Shown here in pieces: positions 7,306 to 15,511 of a stretch of DNA of 64,000 nt. Origin of the DNA: Planctomycetes bacterium syqfu (lineage in GTDB: Bacteria; Planctomycetota; Phycisphaerae; Phycisphaerales; Phycisphaeraceae); NCBI GenBank assembly GCA_020974905.1, contig CP087563.1, forward strand, positions 248,001 through 312,000. Reading direction: 5' to 3'. The translations under genes were made by a program, and so were the position numbers. Below the pieces are notes generated by a model. The model saw nothing but the letters and a program-made list of their open reading frames with translations. It was not told the origin of the DNA and did not search any database. Every line of letters starts with the position of its first letter. Within the stretch, counting starts at the first letter, position 1.

Positions 7306-8034
7306 TCAACCATGATTTTCCAGTGTTTGGATCGCCTGGTCAATGGTCATGGTGCCTTCATACAACGCACGTCCGACGATGGAGCCCTGGATCGGCAGTT
7401 CTTTGAGTGCTCGCAGGTGATCGAGTGTACCCACGCCACCGGAAGCGACGATGGGAACCTTGGTTGCCTGGGCCATCTCCAAAGTGGATTCGACGTTGGG
7501 ACCGGCGAGTGTGCCATCGGTTGCGATGTCGGTGAAGACGATGGCAGCTAACGGCCAATCAGTGACTTTTTCTGCGACTTCCAATGCAGTGGTTTCGGTG
7601 GTTTCAAGCCAACCGGAGACGGCAATTTTGCCTTTGCGTGCATCGAGGCCAAGGACGATGCGGTTGTGATATTTTTCGTTGTCCATCAACCCTGCAAACC
7701 AATCCCAGTTCTGCATGGCAGCGGTGCCGAGGATGACGCGTTCAACACCTGCATCGAGCAGTTCGTCGATGGTTTCGGTGGTGCGGATCCCCCCGCCGAT
7801 TTCGACTTTGAGTTTGGTGTTCTTGCAGATCGATTCAATCTGCGGCAGGTGGTACATCCGCCCTTCCTTGGCACCATCCAGATCGACACAGTGAAGCCAT
7901 GTGCTGCCAGCGTCTTCGAAGATTTTGGCCTGGGCAAGTGGGTCGCTGCCATAGGTGGTCTGTTGGTCATAATCACCTTTGAGCAGTCGGACAACGTTAC
8001 CGCCACGAAGGTCGATGGCTGGGAAAAGGTACAT
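7306..8034 (-). CDS. hisA: Phosphoribosylformimino-AICAR ribotide isomerase
   Basis: 242 residues from the ATG at 8034. It converts ProFAR to PRFAR (Amadori rearrangement), the fourth step of histidine synthesis, as a soluble half-barrel repeat TIM barrel. The N-terminal LFPAIDLRGG with its catalytic aspartate, the first phosphate site VEIGGGIRT, VILGTAAM, the second catalytic aspartate in TDIATDGTL and the second phosphate site VASGGVGTLDHL are all present. GGAG lies six bases before the 8034 start; a longer reading from 8046 has no ribosome binding site. No other his genes are present. Instead it heads an apparent operon with two membrane protein genes. Confidence 0.95.
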   Translation of the reverse strand: MYLFPAIDLRGGNVVRLLKGDYDQQTTYGSDPLAQAKIFEDAGSTWLHCVDLDGAKEGRMYHLPQIESICKNTKLKVEIGGGIRTTETIDELLDAGVERVILGTAAMQNWDWFAGLMDNEKYHNRIVLGLDARKGKIAVSGWLETTETTALEVAEKVTDWPLAAIVFTDIATDGTLAGPNVESTLEMAQATKVPIVASGGVGTLDHLRALKELPIQGSIVGRALYEGTMTIDQAIQTLENHG

Positions 8035-8083
8035 ATGATTCTCCATTCAAAGTCAATGCAAGATCGGCAATGATAGCAGAAAT

Positions 8084-8121
8084 AAAAAACGCGGGAAGCC
8101 AACTGATGCAGCTCCCCGCGT
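8084..8121 (-). terminator. Terminator after the fucosidase gene
   Basis: On the minus strand ACGCGGG plus AGC pairs with GCT plus CCCGCGT around a central loop, and the hairpin is followed by six T. It lies 30 bases after the stop of the alpha-L-fucosidase gene and insulates hisA from it. Confidence 0.8.
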
Positions 8122-8150
8122 GGGACGTTTGGGATTGTGTCACAGGTGAT

Positions 8151-9461
8151 TTACTTGAGGAACATCTCAATCACCGGCACATGGCTATCGGGTTGGACGA
8201 CGGGCAATTCAAGTGTCAGATTCCCTGCATCCATGGCTGCCTGGACGTTGGTGTGTACGCCAGCGGGCTTGGGCATCTTGATCTCTGATGCGTCATTGAG
8301 CAATTGAGCGTATGCAACTTTGTCACGCAAGCCAGGCAAATGCACATGCTTAAACGGCCATGCAAAGAGATGCAAGTAAAGTCGATTCGTCTCGGGATTG
8401 TAGGTGTATCGGCAGTCCACCGGTGCTTGGAGACCATTGGGTGCTTCGGTACAGCCATAGATGGCTTTCTTGTGATGATGCATCCACTTGCCGTACTCCG
8501 ACAAAGCTGCCAGGGCACGCTTGTCGATTTCACCGCGACCGGTCGGACCGACATTCATCAGGAGATTGCCGCCCTTGCTGACGGTGTCCACGAGCATGCG
8601 AATGAGTTGGCCCGGTGACTTCCAGGTGGACTCATCACGATGGTATCCCCAGGAACCACTGAAAGTCTGACAGGCTTCCCAGACAACGCGCGTGCCATCG
8701 ACGGTTGGCCATTCCATGGGCTGGAATTGTTCGGGGGTTTTGATGTCCCAGATGTCCGGCCAATCCAGTCGGTCGTTGAGAATGATGTTGGGAGCCAACT
8801 CACGGATCATCTTGTTGAGTTCTTCGGACGCCCAATCTTCGTGCCCTTTACCGACGTAATCATCCGGGCGGTTATCACCATCACGCTTGGGGTAGGAGAA
8901 ATCGAACCAGAGGATGTCGATATCGCCAAACTCGGTGAGGAGTTCGCGGACCTGGCCATGGAGATATGCGATGTATTTTTTCTGATCACGGTCTTGGTTC
9001 ATTTTGTCGCGATCGGGATGATTGCGTTGCGAGTGCATCGAGTCAACGATGAAGTCGGGATGACGCCAGTCGATCAGGGAGTGGTAGAATCCGACCTTGA
9101 TCCCCTGCTCACGGAATGCATCGACCATGGGACGGAGTATGTCTTTGCCGTAGGGTGTGTTGGTGGCTTTGTAGTCAGTGAGTTTGGTATCCCAAAGACA
9201 GAAGCCATCGTGATGCTTGGTGGTGATGACGAAATATTTCATCCCAGCGTCGGCTGCTGCCTTGGCCCAGATTTTGGGATCGTAGAGATCCGGATCGAAG
9301 TGGTCGAAATATTTCTGATAGTCTTCGTCAGAGATTTCTTCTCGCTGCTTGACCCATTCATGACGGGCCGGAAGTGCGTAGAGTCCCCAGTGAATGAACA
9401 TGCCAAAGCGGTCTTGGACGAACCATTTGGCGTCGCCGTGCGTGGGACGAATGTTGGGCAT
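8151..9461 (-). CDS. Alpha-L-fucosidase, GH29
   Basis: 436 residues without a clear signal peptide, so probably cytoplasmic. GH29 enzymes release alpha-L-fucose with retention. Family features are the N-terminal WFVQDRFGMFIHWGLYALPARHEW, YFVITTKHHDGFCLWDT, the nucleophile Asp187 in DILWFDFSYP, and GGNLLMNVGPTGRGEID. AAAGGA lies about nine bases before the ATG. The gene is monocistronic, closed by a terminator. In this lineage it probably feeds on fucose-containing algal or host glycans imported as oligosaccharides, which is inference. The acid/base residue was not assigned. Confidence 0.92.
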   Translation of the reverse strand: MPNIRPTHGDAKWFVQDRFGMFIHWGLYALPARHEWVKQREEISDEDYQKYFDHFDPDLYDPKIWAKAAADAGMKYFVITTKHHDGFCLWDTKLTDYKATNTPYGKDILRPMVDAFREQGIKVGFYHSLIDWRHPDFIVDSMHSQRNHPDRDKMNQDRDQKKYIAYLHGQVRELLTEFGDIDILWFDFSYPKRDGDNRPDDYVGKGHEDWASEELNKMIRELAPNIILNDRLDWPDIWDIKTPEQFQPMEWPTVDGTRVVWEACQTFSGSWGYHRDESTWKSPGQLIRMLVDTVSKGGNLLMNVGPTGRGEIDKRALAALSEYGKWMHHHKKAIYGCTEAPNGLQAPVDCRYTYNPETNRLYLHLFAWPFKHVHLPGLRDKVAYAQLLNDASEIKMPKPAGVHTNVQAAMDAGNLTLELPVVQPDSHVPVIEMFLK

Positions 9462-9575
9462 CGCTTGTATCCTTTATTGGTTGTAAATCAAACGCAATAG
9501 GCAAATTTTAACCAGTATGTCAGTGATAATGGTATGCGAGATGGCGGCAGGGTTGTATCTATTACCGTTTGGAGT

Positions 9576-10103
9576 TTATTGGGCATTACCCTGCCAGCGT
9601 TTGACGGTTGGATCGTGGGGCTCCTGGAAATGGCGTGTGACCAGTCGCAGATAATGTGGCGGTAGCTTAAGCAGGTATGCCTTTTCCTGATCCGTTGTCT
9701 CTCTGACAATCTTGCCCGGCACGCCCATGACAACGTGATCGTCAGGCACCACCATGCCCGGCGGGACCACGGCACCGGCAGCGATCAAGCAGCGTTTACC
9801 GATACGCGTACCCCCGAGCAATGTCGCATGCATGCCGATGAGTGAACCGTCACCAATCTCAATGCCATGACAGACTGCGTTGTGTCCGATGGTGACTTTG
9901 CTGCCAATGGTATTGGCGATGGTGTGATCACAGTGAATGGTCACGTTGTCCTGGACATTGGTCATGTTGCCGATGCGTATGGGCGCGACATCACCACGGA
10001 TCGAAGCGCCGTACCAGATGTTCACATCCGGCTCCAAATGGACCTCGCCCAAAACGGTGGCCGTGTTGGCCAGATACACGTCATTGATTCTTTCAAAGCT
10101 CAT
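9576..10103 (-). CDS. Gamma-carbonic-anhydrase-like hexapeptide protein
   Basis: 175 residues from the ATG at 10103 (MSFERINDVYLANTA); an ATG nine bases upstream is also possible. It is a left-handed beta-helix with hexapeptide repeats (IGNMTNVQDNVTIHCD, then IGSKVTIGHNAVCHG). The three histidines expected as metal ligands in YrdA/gamma-CA proteins are present (IHCD, GHNAVCHG). Many family members have little carbonic anhydrase activity, so hydration of CO2 is possible rather than certain. It is divergent from the 10223 gene, with a 119-base shared promoter region. Confidence 0.85.
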   Translation of the reverse strand: MSFERINDVYLANTATVLGEVHLEPDVNIWYGASIRGDVAPIRIGNMTNVQDNVTIHCDHTIANTIGSKVTIGHNAVCHGIEIGDGSLIGMHATLLGGTRIGKRCLIAAGAVVPPGMVVPDDHVVMGVPGKIVRETTDQEKAYLLKLPPHYLRLVTRHFQEPHDPTVKRWQGNAQ

Positions 10104-10222
10104 GGCAGACATTGTACAAAGAGTTATCAAGTGACATGGTCGTGTTAAGTTCGTGTGGCAATTTGCTTCATGCTCAGTAGGTCCACAACACCCCATTTTA
10201 TAAGTCAATTGGTCTATCATGT

Positions 10223-10618
10223 ATGTACCTCATGAACTCACGGACATTTCGCATTTTGCTTCTGGGTTTGCTGTGTTTATGGTTCGGCGTGATCGTACCC
10301 GGCCATGAGCGTGGGCAAATCGTTCTACCAGGCGGGACTGGCAAACCGGTTACTCGGACCTGCTGTGCCATGCGCGGCGGCGAGTTACAGGTCAGGGGCT
10401 CAGATTGTGATCCGCAGCGAAAGCAAAAGCCCTCCCGTGAAGATCAAAAACGCTGCGCACTCTGCCAGCTCATTGCGACGTTGCAGGTCGCCCAAATTCC
10501 GAATCTCTCGCTCCCCCCCATGGGATTGCTTGCCATCTCACCGCCGCAACGTGCGATTGGTGTTTCACATCCCGCTTTCTCAGGCTCGGTGCTCGGGCGT
10601 GCTCCCCCTGTTTGCTGA
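10223..10618 (+). CDS. DUF2946-like small membrane protein with CxxC
   Basis: 131 residues; an ATG at 10232 is an alternative start. A hydrophobic N-terminus (FRILLLGLLCLWFGVIVPG) is followed by a Cys-rich middle with CC and CALCQLIATL. The C-terminus ends RAPPVC. The layout (one membrane segment, CxxCQ, Pro-rich RAPP or RGPP end) matches the DUF2946 type, which I associate with metal uptake loci, though that is from memory. The protein at 23906 has the same plan, and in both cases the next gene is a pseudopilin. No ribosome binding site is seen; TATCAT at 10215-10220 could be a -10. Confidence 0.5.
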   Translation: MYLMNSRTFRILLLGLLCLWFGVIVPGHERGQIVLPGGTGKPVTRTCCAMRGGELQVRGSDCDPQRKQKPSREDQKRCALCQLIATLQVAQIPNLSLPPMGLLAISPPQRAIGVSHPAFSGSVLGRAPPVC

Positions 10619-10717
10619 ACTTCCTTGTATTTCCAAACCATCACGGATGATGTTTTACCAACGCATGCTCCAATGAGCCTGCTGATATCTCAAATAACAA
10701 GCAACAGGAAACACCTC

Positions 10718-11446
10718 ATGAAATTGCTTCCTCCTGCGCGCAAGAAGCGTCGCGGTTTTACCTTGATTGAACTTCTCGTCGTCATCTCCATCATCGCCCT
10801 GCTCATCGGCATACTGCTTCCCGCTTTGGCCTCAGCAAGACGTTCTGCCCAGACATCACAATGCTTATCAGCAGTCCGCCAATTCTCCGTGGGGATGATG
10901 GCGTTCTCGACCGACAACAAGTCCTCGGTGTATCCTTCCGTGGGCATGATGGGTGGGACGAAATGGTATGACCAACTGGACAACCTCAGCTACATCGATC
11001 TGACATCAGGGATTCATCACTGTCCCAACGACATGTCCCAATCCTGGGCGGCAGGGACGCGGGACACCAGCTATGCCATCAACGGTTACTTCGCTTCCAA
11101 TCACATGCCTTACAACGGCATTCGTCTTGAAGACATCGTTGATCCTGCCAAAAAAATCAACATTGCTGAAGTGGCTGATGAACGCGACAAGGATCACTTC
11201 ATGCCGATGTTCTGGGGCGTGAGTTCGATCTATTCGACCATGATGGCCTCAACGGTTCGTAGCAGCGGTGAAGTAGATTCGGACAACCAGCCTGCAAGCC
11301 TGGCAATGCATCGTCATCAGGATGCAGCCAACTTCGGCTTTGCAGATGGTCATGGTGCTCAGCATTCATTTGCCGACACATGGGATGCTGCCAACACCAA
11401 TGGCAGTCGCATCGTGGACTGGTATGACCCCAAGTTCAAGCCGTAA
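10718..11446 (+). CDS. Prepilin-type pseudopilin with H-X9-DG C-terminus
   Basis: 242 residues from the ATG at 10718, which has AGGAA seven bases upstream. A short basic leader (MKLLPPARKKRR) ends in the prepilin peptidase site before [18 protein letters not shown], followed by the amphipathic helix typical of type IV pilins and type II secretion pseudopilins. The C-terminal HQDAANFGFADG fits H-X9-DG of the large planctomycete family. The globular part contains HCPNDMSQSW and WYDPKFKP. Such proteins are anchored in the inner membrane and may assemble into a periplasmic pseudopilus. It follows the DUF2946-like gene and is convergent with a CDF cation transporter. Confidence 0.85.
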   Translation: MKLLPPARKKRRGFTLIELLVVISIIALLIGILLPALASARRSAQTSQCLSAVRQFSVGMMAFSTDNKSSVYPSVGMMGGTKWYDQLDNLSYIDLTSGIHHCPNDMSQSWAAGTRDTSYAINGYFASNHMPYNGIRLEDIVDPAKKINIAEVADERDKDHFMPMFWGVSSIYSTMMASTVRSSGEVDSDNQPASLAMHRHQDAANFGFADGHGAQHSFADTWDAANTNGSRIVDWYDPKFKP

Positions 11447-11466
11447 AAAACAGGCTGAAATCGACA

Positions 11467-12435
11467 TCAATCTTCGACATGATCCGGCTCCGCGTCATAC
11501 GGCCGATCCGGTTCGACATGCACGAGTACATCACGCAGCTTGGGATACGTTGCCAGGAGAGCATCCTTGACTTCGTGTCCCAGGCTGTGTGCTTTTGCAA
11601 CGGTCAAGTCCGGCGGGACATGCACATGAATATCTGCAAAATACTCAAGACCACTTTTACGGATACGTAGTTTTTCGACATCGGTCACACCATCAACACA
11701 CATGGCGGTGACGCGGATTTCTTCCACCATATCACCATCCCCCTGTGCATCGAGCAATTCATTGGCAGACTTGAAATACAACTCCCCAGCAGAGAATAAA
11801 ATCGCCCCACCGACAACGAGTGCTGCCAATTCGTCAGCAAAGAGATATTTGCCACCCGAGGCCAAGACGACGCTTAAACCGATCAACACCGCCAGTGAGC
11901 AAAACGCATCCGCCCGGTGATCCCATGCATTGGCAATCAACGCGCTGGAACCGGTCCGCTTGCCGATCCGCTTTTTGTAGTGGAACAAGCCTTCCTTGAT
12001 CAGCACGTTCATGCCTGCGATCCACAGCGTCCAGACCGGGGGCAGGATGTGATTGGAGTGCCAATGCGTGATGCTTTTAACGATGGTGATCACCGCCACC
12101 ACGGCAATGATGATGGCGACACTGCTACCCGCAATGGCTTCGGCACGCGTGTGTCCATAGGGATGTTCAGCGTCGGCTGGGCGTCGGGCGACATGCATGG
12201 CAATGAGAACCATGATCGTCGTGATCGTGTCCCCAAGTGAGTTGACTGCATCAGCGAGCAACGCCATGGATTGGCCGACCAAACCCGCAATGAGTTTGAC
12301 GATCGCCAACATGAGATTGATCCACAAACCGATCCATGCAGCATGACGTGCCTCCCGGTACATCGCATAACGCTTGCGATCCCGGTCGGACACCGTGTTG
12401 TCCCCAGCACGGATTCTCATCTCAACATCACGCAT
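11467..12435 (-). CDS. Cation diffusion facilitator (Zn/Fe/Mn efflux)
   Basis: 322 residues. CDF proteins export divalent metals from the cytoplasm in exchange for protons. Six membrane segments are visible between about residues 33 and 225. Transport-site residues are in LLADAVNSLGD and in DHRADAF (the D-x3-D / H-x3-D pattern), with HPYGHTRAEA as the cytoplasmic loop signature. A C-terminal dimerisation domain follows (VDVEKLRIRKSGLEYFADIHVHVPPDL). GGAGAG lies eight bases before the ATG at 12435. The end converges on the pseudopilin gene at 10718..11446. The metal cannot be told from the sequence alone. Confidence 0.92.
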   Translation of the reverse strand: MRDVEMRIRAGDNTVSDRDRKRYAMYREARHAAWIGLWINLMLAIVKLIAGLVGQSMALLADAVNSLGDTITTIMVLIAMHVARRPADAEHPYGHTRAEAIAGSSVAIIIAVVAVITIVKSITHWHSNHILPPVWTLWIAGMNVLIKEGLFHYKKRIGKRTGSSALIANAWDHRADAFCSLAVLIGLSVVLASGGKYLFADELAALVVGGAILFSAGELYFKSANELLDAQGDGDMVEEIRVTAMCVDGVTDVEKLRIRKSGLEYFADIHVHVPPDLTVAKAHSLGHEVKDALLATYPKLRDVLVHVEPDRPYDAEPDHVED

Positions 12436-12615
12436 ACAGCCAGCTCTCCATCGCTGCGAATAAAGTCCCCCATTTTACAACGAATCGTTGATGGTGTCTT
12501 GGGATTGATGTTTTTTGGCCCTTCAAAAACAGTGTTCTGGAAGATCAAAGCAACGATGATGAGTCTGGCATTGACGCAATTAGACAGGTCAAAAAACATT
12601 CGACGGGTCTTGGAC

Positions 12616-12621
12616 TATAAT
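12616..12621 (+). promoter_or_regulatory. -10 element TATAAT just before polA
   Basis: A perfect TATAAT lies only six bases before the polA ATG, so transcription would start at or next to the A of the start codon. No Shine-Dalgarno sequence is present. This fits a leaderless mRNA. No good -35 is seen at normal spacing. Confidence 0.45.
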
Positions 12622-12627
12622 CTGAGC

Positions 12628-15480
12628 ATGTCCAAAACCCTTTACATCATTGACGGTCACGCCCAGATTTTTCGCGCTTACTTTGCCATCCGTGGCGGGA
12701 TGAACTCCCCCACCACCGGTGAACCCACGCATGCTGTATTCGGCATGGCCGGGATGATGCTCAAATTACTTAATGACGTCAAACCACAATTCGTCATCAT
12801 GGCCATCGACACCAAGGGGCCGACCTTCCGCGATGAGATTTATTCAGAGTACAAAGCCAACCGCGAGAAGACGCCTGAAGATTTGATTCAGCAGGAGAAG
12901 CGCATTTTTGACATGATCCGCGCCTTTGGTGTGCCGATCATCGGTGTCCCCGGCGCCGAAGCTGATGACATCATTGCCACGCTCTGTAAACGCATCACCG
13001 AAGATGACACCCGCAAGGATTGGGACATCCGTATTGTCTCGCGTGATAAAGACCTTGAGCAATTGCTCTCAGAGCGTGTGACGATGTTCGATATTCACAA
13101 AGACGAACTGGTCACCATCGACACCCTGCTTGAGAAAAAAGGTCTGACGCCTGCACAGGTAGTGGATGCGTTAGCCATGATTGGTGACACAGCGGATAAC
13201 ATTCCCGGTATCCCCGGCATCGGTCCCAAGACGGCGGTCACCCTGCTGCAGGACTTTGGTTCCATCGATGGCATTTACGAAAACATTGACAAGATCAAAG
13301 GCAAACGTCGCGAGAAAATCGAGGCTGCCAAAGACCGCATGCCACTCAACCGACAGTTGGTTCAACTCAAGGACGATCTGGATTTCGAGTTTGATTTGGA
13401 AACCGCGACCGTCGGCCCAATCGATAAAGCCATGCTTACGGACTTGTTCCAGACGCTGGGTTTTCGGCGTCACATTAATGACCTCAACAAGATCACACTC
13501 GGTGGTGAAGACGAGACGACGGCTAAACCCCAAGCGGTTGAAACCAAGATCGCAGAGACTGCGGCGCCAGAGGGTTTTCTCTTTGGTGAAAGTCTGTTTG
13601 ATCAAGGTGGTGATACCGGTTCAATTGGCAATGCAACCGCTGCACCCGTTGTCGCGTCCACCAAAGACGGGCAATACACCTGCATCAAAACACAAGCGGA
13701 ATTGGATGACGCGATCAAGGCGATTCGCAAAGCTGATCTGCTTGCCATCGACACCGAAACCATCGGCCTTGGGCGCAATGTCCCGATCTGTGGCATATGT
13801 CTGAGTTGGGAAGAAAAGCAAGGCGTCTACATTCCCATGATCAGTCCGCAGCAGGCTGAGCATCTGGATTCCAAGACCGTCATCGACACACTCAAGCCAC
13901 TACTCGAAGACCCGACCGTCAAGAAGACCGGCCACAATCTCAAGTATGACGCCCTGGTTCTGCGTCATGCAGGTATCCACCTGCGCGGTGTGGTGTTCGA
14001 CTCCATGATCGCTGCTCAATTACTTGGGATGGCCAGTCGCGGGATGGATCATCTGGCATTGGAGCTCTTGCAACATCGGATGATTCCCATCAGCCAGCTC
14101 ATCGGCGAGAAGTCCGCCAAACAGGCGACGATGGACACCGTGCCCCTGGATCAGATTACGGAATATGCTGCTGAAGACGCAGACATCTCACTGCGGTTTT
14201 ATCACCTGCTGCATCCCCGTTTGGTCGAAGCCGAAATGGCGGACCTCGAAGCGGTGGAGATGCCTCTGGTGGAAGTGCTCAGTGATGTTGAATCGCTGGG
14301 GATTCGTATTGACCCGGATGTGCTTTTGGCACAAAAAGAAGAACTCACCGGTAAGCTTGATGAGATTAAGGACCAGATTTTTGAGGTCGCTGGTGAACCC
14401 TTCAACCTGGATTCGCCCAAGCAACTTGGTGAGATTCTGTTCCATAAATTGGGCATGCCGATTCTCAAACGCAAGAAGACCGGCCCGTCGACGGATGTCG
14501 AAGTGCTGGAGAAGTTGGCTGCACGCGAAGACCTGCCAGTCGGTTCTGAAAAAATGCCGTCCTTGCTACTTGAGTACCGCCAGTTCTCCAAGCTGTGCAA
14601 TACTTATCTGGATAATCTCCGCGATGCACAGGATAAAACCGATGGCCGGATTCATGCGTCCTTCATGCAACTTGGTGCAGCGACCGGGCGGTTATCCTCC
14701 GGCGGTCCCAACTTGCAGAATATTCCCGTGCGAAGCGAAGCCGGTCGACAGATCCGAAAAGCCTTCGTTGCAGCAGAAGGTCACCAACTCATTGTTGCGG
14801 ACTATTCACAAATCGAACTTCGCATTCTCGCGCACCTGTCCCAGGACCCTGCCTTGATCGAAGCGTTTAACAATGATCAGGACATTCATGCGGCAGTGGC
14901 ATCACAGGTGTTCAATACCCCATTGGATGAAGTCTCCAAAGAACAACGCGCTCGTGCCAAGGTGATCAACTTCGGCATTGTTTACGGGATTACCTCCTAC
15001 GGACTTGCTCGCCGGATTGAAGACCTTGATGAACGTGAAGCCCGCGCATTGATCGAAGACTACCGCAAGCGTTTTGCAGGCATTGACCAGTTCCTGCATG
15101 AATGTGTTCAACACGCGCTGGATCACGGCTATGTCAAAACCATTCTCGGCCGGCGTCGTCCCATTGATCAGATTCATTCGAGTAATGGCAACACCCGCGC
15201 TCTGGGGGAACGCCTTGCCATCAACACTGTTGTGCAAGGTTCAGCCACCGGTGACCTGATCAAGAAAGCGATGGTCAATCTCTACAACCGAATTTATGAC
15301 GAGAATCTTCCCTTGAGAATGATCTGTCAGATTCATGACGAACTGATCTTCGAAGCCCCCACATCGGAGATTGATGCGATGCGCGAGATCGTTCGATCGG
15401 AGATGGAATCGGCCATGGAACTGACTGTGCCTCTGAAGGTGGATGTGGGTGTCGGCAATGACTGGTTGGAAGCCAAGTAA
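12628..15480 (+). CDS. polA: DNA polymerase I
   Basis: 950 residues from the ATG at 12628 (MSKTLYIIDGHAQIF). The upstream in-frame extension has no family resemblance and overlaps the CDF gene. All three domains are present: 5' nuclease (GHAQIFRAYFAI, GAEADDIIATL, helix-hairpin-helix GIPGIGPKTA), 3'-5' proofreading exonuclease with intact acidic residues (Asp375 and Glu377 in IDTET, then GHNLKYD and EYAAEDADIS), and polymerase (motif A Asp725 in VADYSQIELR, motif B KVINFGIVYG, motif C HDE 903-905). It fills gaps in repair and removes RNA primers. An insertion of about 60 residues links the nuclease and exonuclease domains. It is convergent with 15512..18457. Confidence 0.97.
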   Translation: MSKTLYIIDGHAQIFRAYFAIRGGMNSPTTGEPTHAVFGMAGMMLKLLNDVKPQFVIMAIDTKGPTFRDEIYSEYKANREKTPEDLIQQEKRIFDMIRAFGVPIIGVPGAEADDIIATLCKRITEDDTRKDWDIRIVSRDKDLEQLLSERVTMFDIHKDELVTIDTLLEKKGLTPAQVVDALAMIGDTADNIPGIPGIGPKTAVTLLQDFGSIDGIYENIDKIKGKRREKIEAAKDRMPLNRQLVQLKDDLDFEFDLETATVGPIDKAMLTDLFQTLGFRRHINDLNKITLGGEDETTAKPQAVETKIAETAAPEGFLFGESLFDQGGDTGSIGNATAAPVVASTKDGQYTCIKTQAELDDAIKAIRKADLLAIDTETIGLGRNVPICGICLSWEEKQGVYIPMISPQQAEHLDSKTVIDTLKPLLEDPTVKKTGHNLKYDALVLRHAGIHLRGVVFDSMIAAQLLGMASRGMDHLALELLQHRMIPISQLIGEKSAKQATMDTVPLDQITEYAAEDADISLRFYHLLHPRLVEAEMADLEAVEMPLVEVLSDVESLGIRIDPDVLLAQKEELTGKLDEIKDQIFEVAGEPFNLDSPKQLGEILFHKLGMPILKRKKTGPSTDVEVLEKLAAREDLPVGSEKMPSLLLEYRQFSKLCNTYLDNLRDAQDKTDGRIHASFMQLGAATGRLSSGGPNLQNIPVRSEAGRQIRKAFVAAEGHQLIVADYSQIELRILAHLSQDPALIEAFNNDQDIHAAVASQVFNTPLDEVSKEQRARAKVINFGIVYGITSYGLARRIEDLDEREARALIEDYRKRFAGIDQFLHECVQHALDHGYVKTILGRRRPIDQIHSSNGNTRALGERLAINTVVQGSATGDLIKKAMVNLYNRIYDENLPLRMICQIHDELIFEAPTSEIDAMREIVRSEMESAMELTVPLKVDVGVGNDWLEAK

Positions 15481-15511
15481 TCAACGTTCCGTTGCTTGAG
15501 CCACCGACAGT

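Noticed and set aside
8640..9500. 286-codon plus-strand ORF opposite the fucosidase gene
   Set aside because: Antisense shadow of a well-recognised GH29 gene.
12271..12627. N-terminal extension of DNA polymerase I
   Set aside because: It overlaps the CDF transporter gene, and polymerase similarity begins at the ATG at 12628.
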